From Streptomyces phaeofaciens (GTDB lineage: Bacteria; Actinomycetota; Actinomycetes; Streptomycetales; Streptomycetaceae), in the NCBI RefSeq assembly GCF_014648915.1, contig NZ_BMSA01000008.1, positions 226,040-290,039 of the forward strand: a DNA stretch of 64,000 bases, given 5' to 3'. The notes beneath the pieces were generated by a model. It saw nothing but the letters and a program-made list of their open reading frames with translations, was not told the origin of the DNA and did not search any database. Positions 18,023 to 28,455 of the stretch are shown here, piece after piece. Position 1 is the first letter of the stretch. Every line of letters starts with the position of its first letter. The position numbers were made by a program, and so were the translations under genes.

Positions 18023-18099
18023 GGCCGTGTCCGCAAAGTGGCGTCGTCTGCCCGCAGGGCAGGGCGTCGCGAGCCAGACGGGACTTTGCGGACACGGCC
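18023..18099. repeat. 17-bp inverted repeat element (MITE- or REP-like)
   Basis: GGCCGTGTCCGCAAAGT at 18023-18039 is repeated exactly inverted at 18083-18099, enclosing 43 bp that contain a small CTGCCCGCAGGGCAG palindrome. There is no target-site duplication and no transposase. It lies between lpdA and the 461-aa membrane protein gene. Confidence 0.75.
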
Positions 18100-18129
18100 G
18101 AGGGGGTGTCTCGTCGAGACGCCCCCTCG
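18099..18129 (-). terminator. Hairpin after lpdA
   Basis: CGAGGGGGTGTCTCG (18099-18113) pairs with CGAGACGCCCCCTCG (18115-18129) with one G-T wobble and a single unpaired base at the turn. It begins 3 nt after the lpdA stop on the minus strand. Confidence 0.8.
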
Positions 18130-18131
18130 GC

Positions 18132-19544
<1,413 letters not shown>

Positions 19545-19629
19545 GGGAGGTTTCCTTTTCCGTGGAGTGCGTGACGGGCGGTGCGTAGTGCTGGTCCGAT
19601 TCTTCCGCGTCGTCGGGCAGAATGCGCGA

Positions 19630-19944
19630 GTGATCGAACACTGCTGTCATGAGATGGCCCACCAGGTCGATCGGCGGTGCGAGACGCACGCCGACGCCTT
19701 CGCCTGCCCGGACGCGCTCGTGCGGTTCGGACCGCGGTTCCAGGAGTACGGGCTGATCGTCCATGACGGGGGCACCGCGACCGTCCGGATCGCTTTCTGC
19801 CCGTGGTGCGGACAGCGCCTGCCCGAGTCCCAGCGGGACCGCTGGTTCGACGAGATGGAGGCGCGCGGGATCGACCCCTGGGAGGACGAGGTCCCCCCGG
19901 AGTTCGAGGACGGAAGGTGGCTGAGCACGGTCACCGAGGGGTGA
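19630..19944 (+). CDS. Small CxxC protein of unknown function
   Basis: 104 aa, starting at GTG 19630. It has an N-terminal Cys-Cys pair (HCCHEM), a FACPDAL segment and a central FCPWCG motif, which together look like a small zinc-binding unit as in the DUF6980-type family. The C-terminus is acidic. There is no hydrophobic segment. It is convergent with the beta-galactosidase gene and divergent from lpdA. No function can be assigned. Confidence 0.75.
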   Translation: MIEHCCHEMAHQVDRRCETHADAFACPDALVRFGPRFQEYGLIVHDGGTATVRIAFCPWCGQRLPESQRDRWFDEMEARGIDPWEDEVPPEFEDGRWLSTVTEG

Positions 19945-19950
19945 CCGTGC
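19925..19950. terminator. Hairpin at convergent end of CxxC gene and beta-galactosidase
   Basis: GCACGGTCACC (19925-19935) pairs perfectly with GGTGACCGTGC (19940-19950) around a 4-nt loop. It overlaps the stop codon of the small CxxC gene and lies 37 nt from the beta-galactosidase stop, so it can act in both directions. Confidence 0.75.
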
Positions 19951-19987
19951 CCGGCCGAGGAAACGGTTGTCCGCCGGCCGGAGCCCG

Positions 19988-22900
19988 CTACTCGGGCGTC
20001 GCCGTCGGCCGTCGCGACTCCCTCGTCGCGTCGTCGACGTTCCGCAACGGCCGCAGCCGGTAGGTGTAGGCGTAGTCGCGGTCGGCGAACAGCTTGTACT
20101 CGTCGTGGGTGTGCGCGCCCCAGCTGTTGTCGCCGCCCACGCCCATCTGACGGTGGCTGACGCGCAGCACGACTTCGGGGCGCGGGGTGAGCTGGTAGTC
20201 GTGGCGGGCCCCGACGGACAGGTCCTCGGGGGTGAAGTGCGAGGCGTTGACCTCCAGGAGCGTTTCGCCGGAGACGAGCAGGCCGGTGCCGTCGCGGCCG
20301 GTGAGGGCGATCCAGCGGACGTCCGTCCGGTTGCCGTTCTCCTGCGGGCGCAGGTAGGAGGTCCCCTGCCCGGTGACGGTGCCGGAGTACAGGCCGACGT
20401 CGGTGGCGTTGTTGCGGTCCCAGTGGTTCTCCTCCGGGCCGCGGCCGTAGTAGCGCAGGTTCTCCAGCCGGGCGGGCAGGAACAGCAGGGTGCCGACCTC
20501 CGGGATGTACGGCAGCGAGGCCGCGCCCGGGTGCAGGGTGTTGTCGACCTTGATCTCGGCGTTCCCGAAGACGGTGTAGGTGGTGGTGTACGTCGACTCC
20601 GTGGTCGTGGGCAGGGTGCCGGTGACGCCGATCTCGACGGCCCGGTCGCTCAGCGCCCGTACGGTCACGCCGGTCACCGTGCGGCGGGCGCCGGCGTCGC
20701 GCCAGGTCTGGTTGCGGGTGTGCTGGCCGTTGCCCCGGTCGTTGTCGGTGGGGGCCCGCCAGAAGTTCGGGGCCGGGCCAAAGGAGAGCAGCTCGGCGCC
20801 ACCGGCCCGGTACGAGGTGATGACGCCGGTCTGCTTGTCGACGGCGACGGAGAAGCCCCGGCCGGTGACGGTGACCGTGTCGGCGGTGTCCGTGTGGGCG
20901 AGCGCCGGGACACCGTCCGGTGACACGGGGGTGACGGCGGGGCTCGCGGCGTCGACGGCGAGCTGCTGCTTGGCCACCTCGAAGCCGGCCTCGGCCCACT
21001 TCGTGGACTCGCGGGTGGTGAAGGACAGCCGGAGGAAGTACTCGGCGCCGGGGGCCGGGTCGCCCGGGAGCCGGAAGGGCACGGTGATGTCCTTGCTCGA
21101 CAGCGGCGCCACGTCGAGCTGTGCGCGGCTGAGTCTGCCGCGCCGGACCACCTGTCCGTCGCCGACGAGTTCCCAGTGTCCGTCGAACGCGCGGAGGTTG
21201 GTGAAGAGGTACTCGTTGGTGAGGGTGACGGCCGCGCCGGGGGCGAGCCGGTCGCCGTCGGCGGGTGCGGCGTTGACGGCCTGGTAGATCTGCTTGACCT
21301 CGGCGGACTTGCCGGTGAGGCCGCGGTCGGCGGTGACGATGCCGTCGCCGGAGAAGGCGCCGTCGTTGGGGTTGTCGCCCCAGTCGCCGCCGTAGGCCAG
21401 GAACGTCTCGTCGCGGGGCCGCTTCTCGGTGTGGCCGGCGGTGGCGGCGTCGAACCAGAACCGTACGCCGTCGTCGCCCGCGCCCCGGCTGTCGGAGGCC
21501 AGTTCGGCGGCGGTCAGGGAGCGTGCGTAGACCCGGGCCCGGCGGACGGTGCCGCTGAACTCGCGGGTCGGGTTGTCGACGTCGGTGGCGAGGGCGAGGG
21601 ACGCGGTGTTGCCGCTGGGGCGCCGGGTGGTGGTCCGGGTGGCGCGTACGGAGCCGTCGACGTACAGGGTGAGGGTGCCCGCGTCCGCGTCGAAGACACC
21701 CGCGACATGGTGTTCGCGGCCGGTCCAGTCGTCCGGGAGCGCCCAGGTGGCGGTGATCCACTGGCCGCCGCCGTGGATGAAGAACTCCAGGGTGCGGCCC
21801 GACTGCTTGAGGGCGTACTGGGTGTCGCCCTTGGCGATGATCGGCTGGTGGTAGCCGGTCGCGCCCGGGGTGATCCAGGCCTCCAGGGTGAGGGAGCCGG
21901 TGAGGTCGAGGCGTTCGTCGCGGGGGAAGACGGTGCCGCCCCGGACGCCCTCGTCCCGGCTGAAGGTGCCGGCGGGGGCGATGATCTCGCCGCTCAGGGC
22001 GGCGGGCCCGGTCTCGGTGAGGAACGTGCGGGCCGGGGTGGGCCAGCTGAGGGCCTGGTCGACGAAGTCCCAGATCCAGCCGCCCTGGAGCACGTCGTGG
22101 CGGCGGACGAGGTCCCAGTACTTCTTGAAGTTGCCGTTGGAGTTCCCCATCCCGTGGGAGTACTCGATCATCACGTACGGGCGGGTGTCGGCCGTGTCCT
22201 TCGCGCGGGCCTCGACGCGGGAGGGGCTGTCGTACATCTCGGAGCGGATGTCGCTGATGCCGGGGCGGTCGTCGCCCTCGTACTGGATGACGCGGGTGGT
22301 GTCGTAGGAGCGGATCCAGTCGTACATGGCGGTGAACGTGCTGCCGCCGCCCGCCTCGTTGCCGAGCGACCAGATGACGACGCTGGCGTGGTTCTTGTCG
22401 CGGTGGACCATGTTCTGGGCGCGGGCGACGCACGCCGTGGTCCACTCGGCGTGGTCGCCGGGGTACTGGCCGCGGATGCCGTGGGTCTCGAGGTTGGTCT
22501 CGTCGACGAGGTACAGGCCGTACTCGTCGGCGAGTTCGAGCCAGATCGGGTTGTTGGGGTAGTGCGAGGTGCGGACGGTGTTGATGTTCAGCCGTTTGAT
22601 GATCTCGATGTCCCTGACCATGTCGGCGCGGGTGAGGGCCGATCCGTGCACCGGGTGCATCTCGTGGCGGTTGGTGCCCCGGAGGGAGACCGGCTTGCCG
22701 TTGATGCGCATCAGGCCGTCCCGCAGCGCGAACTCGCGCAGGCCGACCCGGTGGGAGAGGGTCTCGATCACCTTTCCGGCCGGGTCGCGCAGCCGGAGCA
22801 CGGCGGTGTACAGGTCGGGGTGTTCGGCCGACCACAGGCGTGGCCGGGGCACGGCCCTGGTGGCCCGGACGGTCTGTTCCTCGCCCGCGCCGAGGGCGAC

Positions 22901-23896
22901 GGCCTGCGTGAGCGGTCTGGGCCACACCGGGTGCCCGTCGGCGTCGTGGAGCTGGGTCTCGACGGTGTAGCGGCCGGCGCCCTCGCCGCCGTAGTCCCGC
23001 ACGCTGGCGGTGACCGAGAGCGCGGCGGCCGTGTGGTCGTCGCTCAGCGGGGTGTCCAGCCGGAAGTCGCGCAGATGGACGGCCGGGGTGGAGTACAGGT
23101 AGACCGAGCGGAAGATGCCGCTCAGCCGGATCATGTCCTGGTCCTCCAGCCAGTCGCCGTCGGAATAGCGGTAGACCTCGACGGCGATCTGGTTGGTGCC
23201 CGGCGAGAGGTGCGGGGTGATGTCGTACTCGGCCGGGTCGTAGGAGTCCTCGTGGTAGCCGACCAACTGGCCGTTGATCCATACGTAGTGGGCGGACTTG
23301 ACCCCTTCGAAGTGCAGGAAGGTCCGCCGTCCGTCCCAGTCGCGCGGGACGGTGAAGGTACGGCGGTACTGGCCCACGGGGTTGTAGCGGGTGGGGGCGG
23401 CCGGCGGCTGCGCGTCCTCGCCGTGGCCGTTGGCGCCCCACCACGGGTAGGTGATGTTGATGTAGATCGGGCGGTCGTGGCCGTGCAGCTGCCAGGCGGA
23501 GGGGACGGGGATGGTGTCCCAGCCGCTGTCGTCGAGGTCGGTGCGATGGAAGTCGGCGTCGCGGTCGTCCGGGCGGTCGGCGTGGGCGAACCTCCAGATG
23601 CCGTCGAGGCTCAGCCGGTACGGGGAGCGGGTGCGGTCGGCGGCGAGGGCCTGGGCGAGGGTTCCGTACGGCATGAGGGTGGTGTGCGCGGGCTCGGTGC
23701 CGAGGCGGAAGACGTCGATGTGGCCGTTCCACTCGGGGGTGGTGCCGGCCGCGGCGGCCCGGTGGGTGCCGGCGGGTGCGGACAGGGCGAGCGCGCCGAG
23801 GACGGCGGCGGATCCTTCGAGGAGACGACGACGGCTGACGACCACCCGCTGGGGGCGGTCCGGCCGGTCCATGGACGACACGTGCGGGTGCGACAT
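19988..23896 (-). CDS. Secreted GH2 beta-galactosidase with inserted LamG-type domain
   Basis: 1302 aa. The start ATG at 23896 has GGAAGG 8 nt upstream. The N-terminus has a Tat signal (SRRRLLEG followed by a hydrophobic stretch and an AAAAG site), so it is exported folded. GH2 sugar-binding, Ig-like and TIM-barrel domains follow. The acid/base Glu is in LGNEAGG (around 513) and the nucleophile Glu in MIEYSHG (around 577). A LamG/concanavalin-like insert occupies about 615-780, inside the catalytic architecture; the C-terminal beta-galactosidase small-chain domain completes it. Substrate is probably a plant galactoside. It is monogenic; no sugar transporter or regulator is adjacent. Confidence 0.93.
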   Translation of the reverse strand: MSHPHVSSMDRPDRPQRVVVSRRRLLEGSAAVLGALALSAPAGTHRAAAAGTTPEWNGHIDVFRLGTEPAHTTLMPYGTLAQALAADRTRSPYRLSLDGIWRFAHADRPDDRDADFHRTDLDDSGWDTIPVPSAWQLHGHDRPIYINITYPWWGANGHGEDAQPPAAPTRYNPVGQYRRTFTVPRDWDGRRTFLHFEGVKSAHYVWINGQLVGYHEDSYDPAEYDITPHLSPGTNQIAVEVYRYSDGDWLEDQDMIRLSGIFRSVYLYSTPAVHLRDFRLDTPLSDDHTAAALSVTASVRDYGGEGAGRYTVETQLHDADGHPVWPRPLTQAVALGAGEEQTVRATRAVPRPRLWSAEHPDLYTAVLRLRDPAGKVIETLSHRVGLREFALRDGLMRINGKPVSLRGTNRHEMHPVHGSALTRADMVRDIEIIKRLNINTVRTSHYPNNPIWLELADEYGLYLVDETNLETHGIRGQYPGDHAEWTTACVARAQNMVHRDKNHASVVIWSLGNEAGGGSTFTAMYDWIRSYDTTRVIQYEGDDRPGISDIRSEMYDSPSRVEARAKDTADTRPYVMIEYSHGMGNSNGNFKKYWDLVRRHDVLQGGWIWDFVDQALSWPTPARTFLTETGPAALSGEIIAPAGTFSRDEGVRGGTVFPRDERLDLTGSLTLEAWITPGATGYHQPIIAKGDTQYALKQSGRTLEFFIHGGGQWITATWALPDDWTGREHHVAGVFDADAGTLTLYVDGSVRATRTTTRRPSGNTASLALATDVDNPTREFSGTVRRARVYARSLTAAELASDSRGAGDDGVRFWFDAATAGHTEKRPRDETFLAYGGDWGDNPNDGAFSGDGIVTADRGLTGKSAEVKQIYQAVNAAPADGDRLAPGAAVTLTNEYLFTNLRAFDGHWELVGDGQVVRRGRLSRAQLDVAPLSSKDITVPFRLPGDPAPGAEYFLRLSFTTRESTKWAEAGFEVAKQQLAVDAASPAVTPVSPDGVPALAHTDTADTVTVTGRGFSVAVDKQTGVITSYRAGGAELLSFGPAPNFWRAPTDNDRGNGQHTRNQTWRDAGARRTVTGVTVRALSDRAVEIGVTGTLPTTTESTYTTTYTVFGNAEIKVDNTLHPGAASLPYIPEVGTLLFLPARLENLRYYGRGPEENHWDRNNATDVGLYSGTVTGQGTSYLRPQENGNRTDVRWIALTGRDGTGLLVSGETLLEVNASHFTPEDLSVGARHDYQLTPRPEVVLRVSHRQMGVGGDNSWGAHTHDEYKLFADRDYAYTYRLRPLRNVDDATRESRRPTATPE

Positions 23897-24064
23897 GACC
23901 ACGACCTTCCTCGGGGCGGACCGTGCGGCTGCACGGACGGAGGGTGCGTCAGATCTTGTCGGATAGTGTTGATAAACCGAACAGTGGCACGCCGTGATGG
24001 CCAAATTTCAACTCACTTCGGCGCAACGCCACTTGGCTCCCGGCGGCCCCGTCCGCCGCCGCCC

Positions 24065-27000
24065 TCAGTACACGTCCCGCACGTACCGCTTGTCGGCGGC
24101 GAGCTGCTTGACGTACGCCGCCGCCTCCGGCTCGCCGAGGCCGCCGTGGACGACGGCGACGTCGCGCAGCGCCTGGTCGACGTCCTTGGCCATGCGGGAG
24201 GCGTCGCCGCAGACGTAGAAGTGCGCGCCGTCCTGGAGCCAGGACCACAGCTGGGAGCCGTGCTCGCGCATCCGGTCCTGCACGTACACCTTGGCGCGCT
24301 GGTCGCGGGAGAACGCGGTGTCCAGGCGGGCGAGGGTGCCGTCGGCCGTCAGGGCGGCCAGTTCCTCCTCGTAGTAGAAGTCCGTCGCCCTGCGCTGCTC
24401 GCCGAAGAACAGCCAGTTGGGCGCCCGGTGCCCGCGGGCCCGGCGCTCCTGGAGGAAGCCGACGAAGGGTGCCACGCCGGTGCCGGGTCCGACCATCACC
24501 ATGGGCGTGGCGGAGTCGGCGGGCGGCCGGAACTGCGGGGCGCGCTGGACGTGCACGGCGACCTCGGTGTCCGGGGCGGCGTCCGCGAGGAAGGGCGAGC
24601 AGACGCCCTGGCGGGGCCGGCCGGCCAGGTTCTCGTAGCGCACCACGGAGACGGTGAGGGAGACGAGGTGGGGGTCGATCAGCGGGCTGGAGGATATGGA
24701 GTACAGGCGGGGCTGGAGCCGGCCCAGCACCTCGGCCCACTCCTGGGCACCGGCCCGGATCCCGAACTCGGCGACCACGTCGACGGCCTGCCGGCCCCAG
24801 GACCACTTCGCCAGCTCCCCCTTGTTGTCCGGGCGCAGCAGCTTGCGCAGCTCGCGCGGGTCGCGGGCGCGCTCGGCGGTGAAGCGGAGCAGGGCCGGGG
24901 TGATCCGGGTGATGTCGAGGTGGCGCAGCAGCGCCTCGCCGAGGGGGAGCTCGCCGGTCGCGCCGAGCCGCACCGGTGCGTGCGCGTCGAGTCCGGTGAC
25001 GGTCAGCCACTCCTGCACCAGTGCCGTGGAGTTGAGCGGCCGCACGCCGAGGGCGTCGCCCGCCTCGTACGTCAGCGGGGTCTCGCTGTCGCGGGTGTCG
25101 AAGGTGAAGCGCCGGACCTCCTTGCCGGAACCCGGAAGGCTCAGCAGCCGGTTGCCGGTGAGGCGGGCGATGACGGGGGCGGGGCGCTTGGGGCGGGCGG
25201 GGACGGCGGCCGGAGCCGCGGCGGGGACGGCCTCGGTGACCGTCGTGGCCGCCGAGGGAGCGGCCCCCGCCGCCTCCTTGAGCGCCGTGAGCACCTGGTC
25301 CAGCCAGGCCTCCGCCTGCGGCTCGAAGTCGGGTTCGCAGTCGGTGCGCGGGGCCAGCCGGACCGCTCCGAGTTCGTCCATCCGGTCGTCCAGGCGGCGG
25401 CCGTGCCCGCAGAAGTCGTCGTAGGAGGAATCGCCGAGGGCCAGGACGGCATAGCGGCGGCCGCTGAGGCGGCCGGTGTCGAGGGCGGTGAGGCCGTCCC
25501 AGAAGCCGGCGCCGTTGTCGGGGGCGTCGCCGTCGCCGAAGGTGCTGGTGATCAGCAGCAGGTCGGCGTCGGAGGGCAGGGTGGCGGGGTCGGCCTCGTC
25601 CATGGCGACGAGGGAGGGCGCGTGGCCGCCCGCCTCTAGCCGGGCGGCGGTGGTGGCGGCGAACTCCTCGGCGTTGCCGGTCTGCGAGGCCCACAGGATC
25701 ACCACGCTGCGGCCGGGGGCGTCCTCGTGCGGGTGCGCGGGTGCCGTGGCCGTGCGGGAGTACATGCCGGCGAGGGTGCCGTTGACCCACAGGGCGTGCT
25801 CGGGGCTGAAGGGCGCGTCCGCGGGCAGGACGGGGACGCCGGGGGCACCGGCCGGGATGCCCGCGAGGAAGCCGACCAGGTACTGGCGCTCACGCTCGGT
25901 GAGGACCGGCGGCGGGGCGGGCGCCAGCCCGAAGACGGAGGCGGCGGACGGCAGCACGGCGGTGGGCGCGAGGACGGGGGCCGGTGTCACGGCCGCCGGG
26001 GCCTGCACGCTGACCGGTGTGGACACTTTCGTCAGGGACACCGCGCATACCTTCAGCTCGGGCTGGAAGGAGAGCGGGTCGACGGCGTCGCTGGTCACCG
26101 CGTTGACGCTGAGGTACTCGCCGAAGAGGTCGTTCCAGTGGAACGGCGCGAAGCAGGAGCCGGGCAGCACCCGGTCGGTGACCACGGCGGGCAGCACGGC
26201 GCGCCCGCGCCGGGAGGCGACCTCGACCGAGTCGCCGTCGGCGACGCCGAGGGCTGCCGCGTCCTCGGGGTGGACCTCGACGAACGGCCCGGGGTCGAGC
26301 TTGTTGAGCTTGGCGACCCTGCCGGTCTTGGTCAGGGTGTGCCACTGGTGCTGGAGCCGGCCGGTGTTCAGGACGAACGGGTAGTCGTCGTCCGGCATCT
26401 CGGCGGGGGCGAGGTGCGGGCGGGGGTGGAAGACGGCGCGGCCGGACGCGGTGGCGAAGGTGAGCGTGCCGTCGGGGCCGGCGTAGCGGACCGGGTTGCG
26501 GGCGGGGCCGCCGGCGGTGGCGGCGGGCCACTGCACGGGGGTCTCGCGGAGCCGGTCGTAGGTGACTCCCCGCAGGTCGTAGCCGGTCTGCGGGTTGTGG
26601 AAGCGCTTGATCTCCTCGAAGATCTCCTCCGCCGAGTCGTAGGAGAAGCCGTCCTCGTACCCCATCGCGCGGGCCACGGCGGCGATCAGGCGCCAGTCGG
26701 CGGTGGCCTCGCCGGGCGGGTCGGCGGCGGGGCGGGCGAGGGTGAGGTTGCGTTCGCTGTTGATCAGGACGCCCTCGGTCTCGGTCCACAGGGCGGCGGG
26801 CAGGACGACGTCGGCGTAGGCGTTGGTCTCGGTGTCGGCGAAGACGTCCTGGGCGACGACGAACTCGGCGGCCTCCAGGCCCTCGATGACCGTCCTGCGG
26901 TTGGCGACGGAGGCGACCGGGTTGGTGCAGATGATCCAGCAGGCCTTGATCTCGCCGTCGGCCATCTTCCGGAACATCTCGACGGTGCCCTTGCCGACGC

Positions 27001-28216
27001 CGTCGGCCCGGATCGTGCCGGGCTCGAGCCCCCAGACGTCCTCGGTGAGGGCGCGGTCGGCGTCGACGAGCACGGAGCGCTGGCCGGGCAGGCCGGGGCC
27101 CATGTACCCCATCTCGCGCCCGCCCATGGCGTTGGGCTGGCCGGTCAGGGAGAACGGGCCGCTGCCGGGGCGGCAGATCTTGCCCGTGGCGAGGTGCAGG
27201 TTGATCAGGGCGTTGGTGTTCCAGGTGCCGTGGGTGGACTGGTTGAGGCCCATGGTCCAGCAGCTGGTCCACTCCCCCGCCTCGCCGATCAGCCGGGCGG
27301 CCTCGCGCAGGTCGGCCTCGGGGATGCCGGTCAGCTCCGCGACGGTGGCCGGCGGGTAGTCGGCGAGGAAGCCGGGCATCGCCTCCCAGCCCTCGGTGTA
27401 CGCGGCGACGAAGTCGGGGTCGGTGTGGCCGTCCTCGTGCAGGAGGTGCAGCAGGCCGTTCAGGAGGGCGAGGTCGGTACCGGGCCTGACCTGGAGGAAC
27501 AGATCGGCCTTGGCCGCCGTGGCGGTGCGGCGCGGGTCGACGACGATCAGTTTCGCGCCCGCCTTCACCCGGTCCATCATCCGCAGGAAGAGGATGGGGT
27601 GGCAGTCGGCCATGTTGGAGCCGATGACGAAGAAGACGTCCGCCGTGTCGAGGTCGTCGTACGAACCGGGCGGGCCGTCGGCGCCCAGGGACAGCTTGTA
27701 GCCGGTTCCCGCGCTCGCCATGCACAGCCGGGAGTTCGACTCGATCTGGTTGGTGCGCAGATAGCCCTTGGTCAGCTTGTTCGCCAGGTACTGCGCTTCG
27801 AGGCTCATCTGGCCGGAGACGTAGAGGGCGACCGCGTCGGGGCCGTGCTCGTCGACGATCGCCCGCAGCCGCCGGGCGGTCTCGGCGACCGCCGCGTCCA
27901 CCGGGGCGGGCTCCGGTTCCTCGCCCCGGTCCGCGCGGACGAGGGCGGTGGACAGCCGGCCGGGGGCGGCGAGCATGTCGGCGGTGGTGGCGCCCTTGGT
28001 GCAGAGCCGCCCCTGGTTGGCGGGGTGCTGCTTGTCCCCGGACGCCTTCAGGACCGTACGGCGTCCGTCCGGTCCGCGGCCGATGTCGAGGACCATGCCG
28101 CAGCCGACACCGCAGTACGAGCAGACCGTGCGCACCTTCGTCGCGCTGTCGGTCCGCGGGTCCGGCACGGCCACGGGCGCTCCCTTCGTTCTGACGATCG
28201 GCCTGGTGAGAGCCAT
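24065..28216 (-). CDS. Assimilatory nitrate reductase fused to CysJ-like flavoprotein
   Basis: 1383-aa fusion. Residues 25-85 hold a [4Fe-4S] site (C32, C35, C39, C72). A molybdopterin (bis-MGD) oxidoreductase domain runs to about 740, with the likely Mo-ligand Cys165 in NSRLCMAS. A flavodoxin domain (about 835-985, SQTGNAEEF) follows an Ala/Pro-rich linker. The C-terminal FAD/NADPH module of sulfite-reductase type has RLYSISSSP (around 1175) and GPGTGVAPFVG (around 1242). One chain can therefore pass electrons from NADPH to nitrate. No nitrite reductase or transporter gene is beside it. It is divergent from the M1 peptidase gene. Confidence 0.92.
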   Translation of the reverse strand: MALTRPIVRTKGAPVAVPDPRTDSATKVRTVCSYCGVGCGMVLDIGRGPDGRRTVLKASGDKQHPANQGRLCTKGATTADMLAAPGRLSTALVRADRGEEPEPAPVDAAVAETARRLRAIVDEHGPDAVALYVSGQMSLEAQYLANKLTKGYLRTNQIESNSRLCMASAGTGYKLSLGADGPPGSYDDLDTADVFFVIGSNMADCHPILFLRMMDRVKAGAKLIVVDPRRTATAAKADLFLQVRPGTDLALLNGLLHLLHEDGHTDPDFVAAYTEGWEAMPGFLADYPPATVAELTGIPEADLREAARLIGEAGEWTSCWTMGLNQSTHGTWNTNALINLHLATGKICRPGSGPFSLTGQPNAMGGREMGYMGPGLPGQRSVLVDADRALTEDVWGLEPGTIRADGVGKGTVEMFRKMADGEIKACWIICTNPVASVANRRTVIEGLEAAEFVVAQDVFADTETNAYADVVLPAALWTETEGVLINSERNLTLARPAADPPGEATADWRLIAAVARAMGYEDGFSYDSAEEIFEEIKRFHNPQTGYDLRGVTYDRLRETPVQWPAATAGGPARNPVRYAGPDGTLTFATASGRAVFHPRPHLAPAEMPDDDYPFVLNTGRLQHQWHTLTKTGRVAKLNKLDPGPFVEVHPEDAAALGVADGDSVEVASRRGRAVLPAVVTDRVLPGSCFAPFHWNDLFGEYLSVNAVTSDAVDPLSFQPELKVCAVSLTKVSTPVSVQAPAAVTPAPVLAPTAVLPSAASVFGLAPAPPPVLTERERQYLVGFLAGIPAGAPGVPVLPADAPFSPEHALWVNGTLAGMYSRTATAPAHPHEDAPGRSVVILWASQTGNAEEFAATTAARLEAGGHAPSLVAMDEADPATLPSDADLLLITSTFGDGDAPDNGAGFWDGLTALDTGRLSGRRYAVLALGDSSYDDFCGHGRRLDDRMDELGAVRLAPRTDCEPDFEPQAEAWLDQVLTALKEAAGAAPSAATTVTEAVPAAAPAAVPARPKRPAPVIARLTGNRLLSLPGSGKEVRRFTFDTRDSETPLTYEAGDALGVRPLNSTALVQEWLTVTGLDAHAPVRLGATGELPLGEALLRHLDITRITPALLRFTAERARDPRELRKLLRPDNKGELAKWSWGRQAVDVVAEFGIRAGAQEWAEVLGRLQPRLYSISSSPLIDPHLVSLTVSVVRYENLAGRPRQGVCSPFLADAAPDTEVAVHVQRAPQFRPPADSATPMVMVGPGTGVAPFVGFLQERRARGHRAPNWLFFGEQRRATDFYYEEELAALTADGTLARLDTAFSRDQRAKVYVQDRMREHGSQLWSWLQDGAHFYVCGDASRMAKDVDQALRDVAVVHGGLGEPEAAAYVKQLAADKRYVRDVY

Positions 28217-28378
28217 GGTGACCGTACGAAGTGTGCATTACGCAGGTGTCTCCCGAACGGGCCACCAGGGGTTAAGCCCGGCGCACAGCGGACGGCGGGC
28301 GGATGTGAGCGGGAGCCCGTGGCCCTCCCGGAGCCGCTTTCTGTGGGATTCCTTTGCCTTGCCTCTATGGCATGGACT

Positions 28379-28392
28379 TGTCAAACATGTCA
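28379..28392. promoter_or_regulatory. TGTCA direct repeat upstream of the M1 peptidase
   Basis: Two TGTCA units 9 bp apart lie about 65 nt before the peptidase GTG, just after an AT-richer CTCTATGGCAT stretch that could contain a -10 box. The rest of the 239-nt divergent region between the nitrate reductase and peptidase genes shows no further clear motif; I found no convincing GlnR box. Confidence 0.3.
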
Positions 28393-28455
28393 GGCTTCCC
28401 TCACCCGTCGCACACCGCTGCTCTCCGTTCGGCCCACCCCGCAAAGGAGCCACGT

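Noticed and set aside
18023..18099. Insertion sequence
   Set aside because: There is no transposase and no target duplication. It is kept only as a palindromic element.
21176..25639. 1487-codon plus-strand frame across beta-galactosidase and nitrate reductase
   Set aside because: It crosses two well-supported minus-strand genes and has shadow-type composition without any family motif.
28217..28455. GlnR box upstream of the nitrate reductase
   Set aside because: GTGAC near 28220 is not followed by a GAAAC half at the required 6-bp spacing; the match is too poor.
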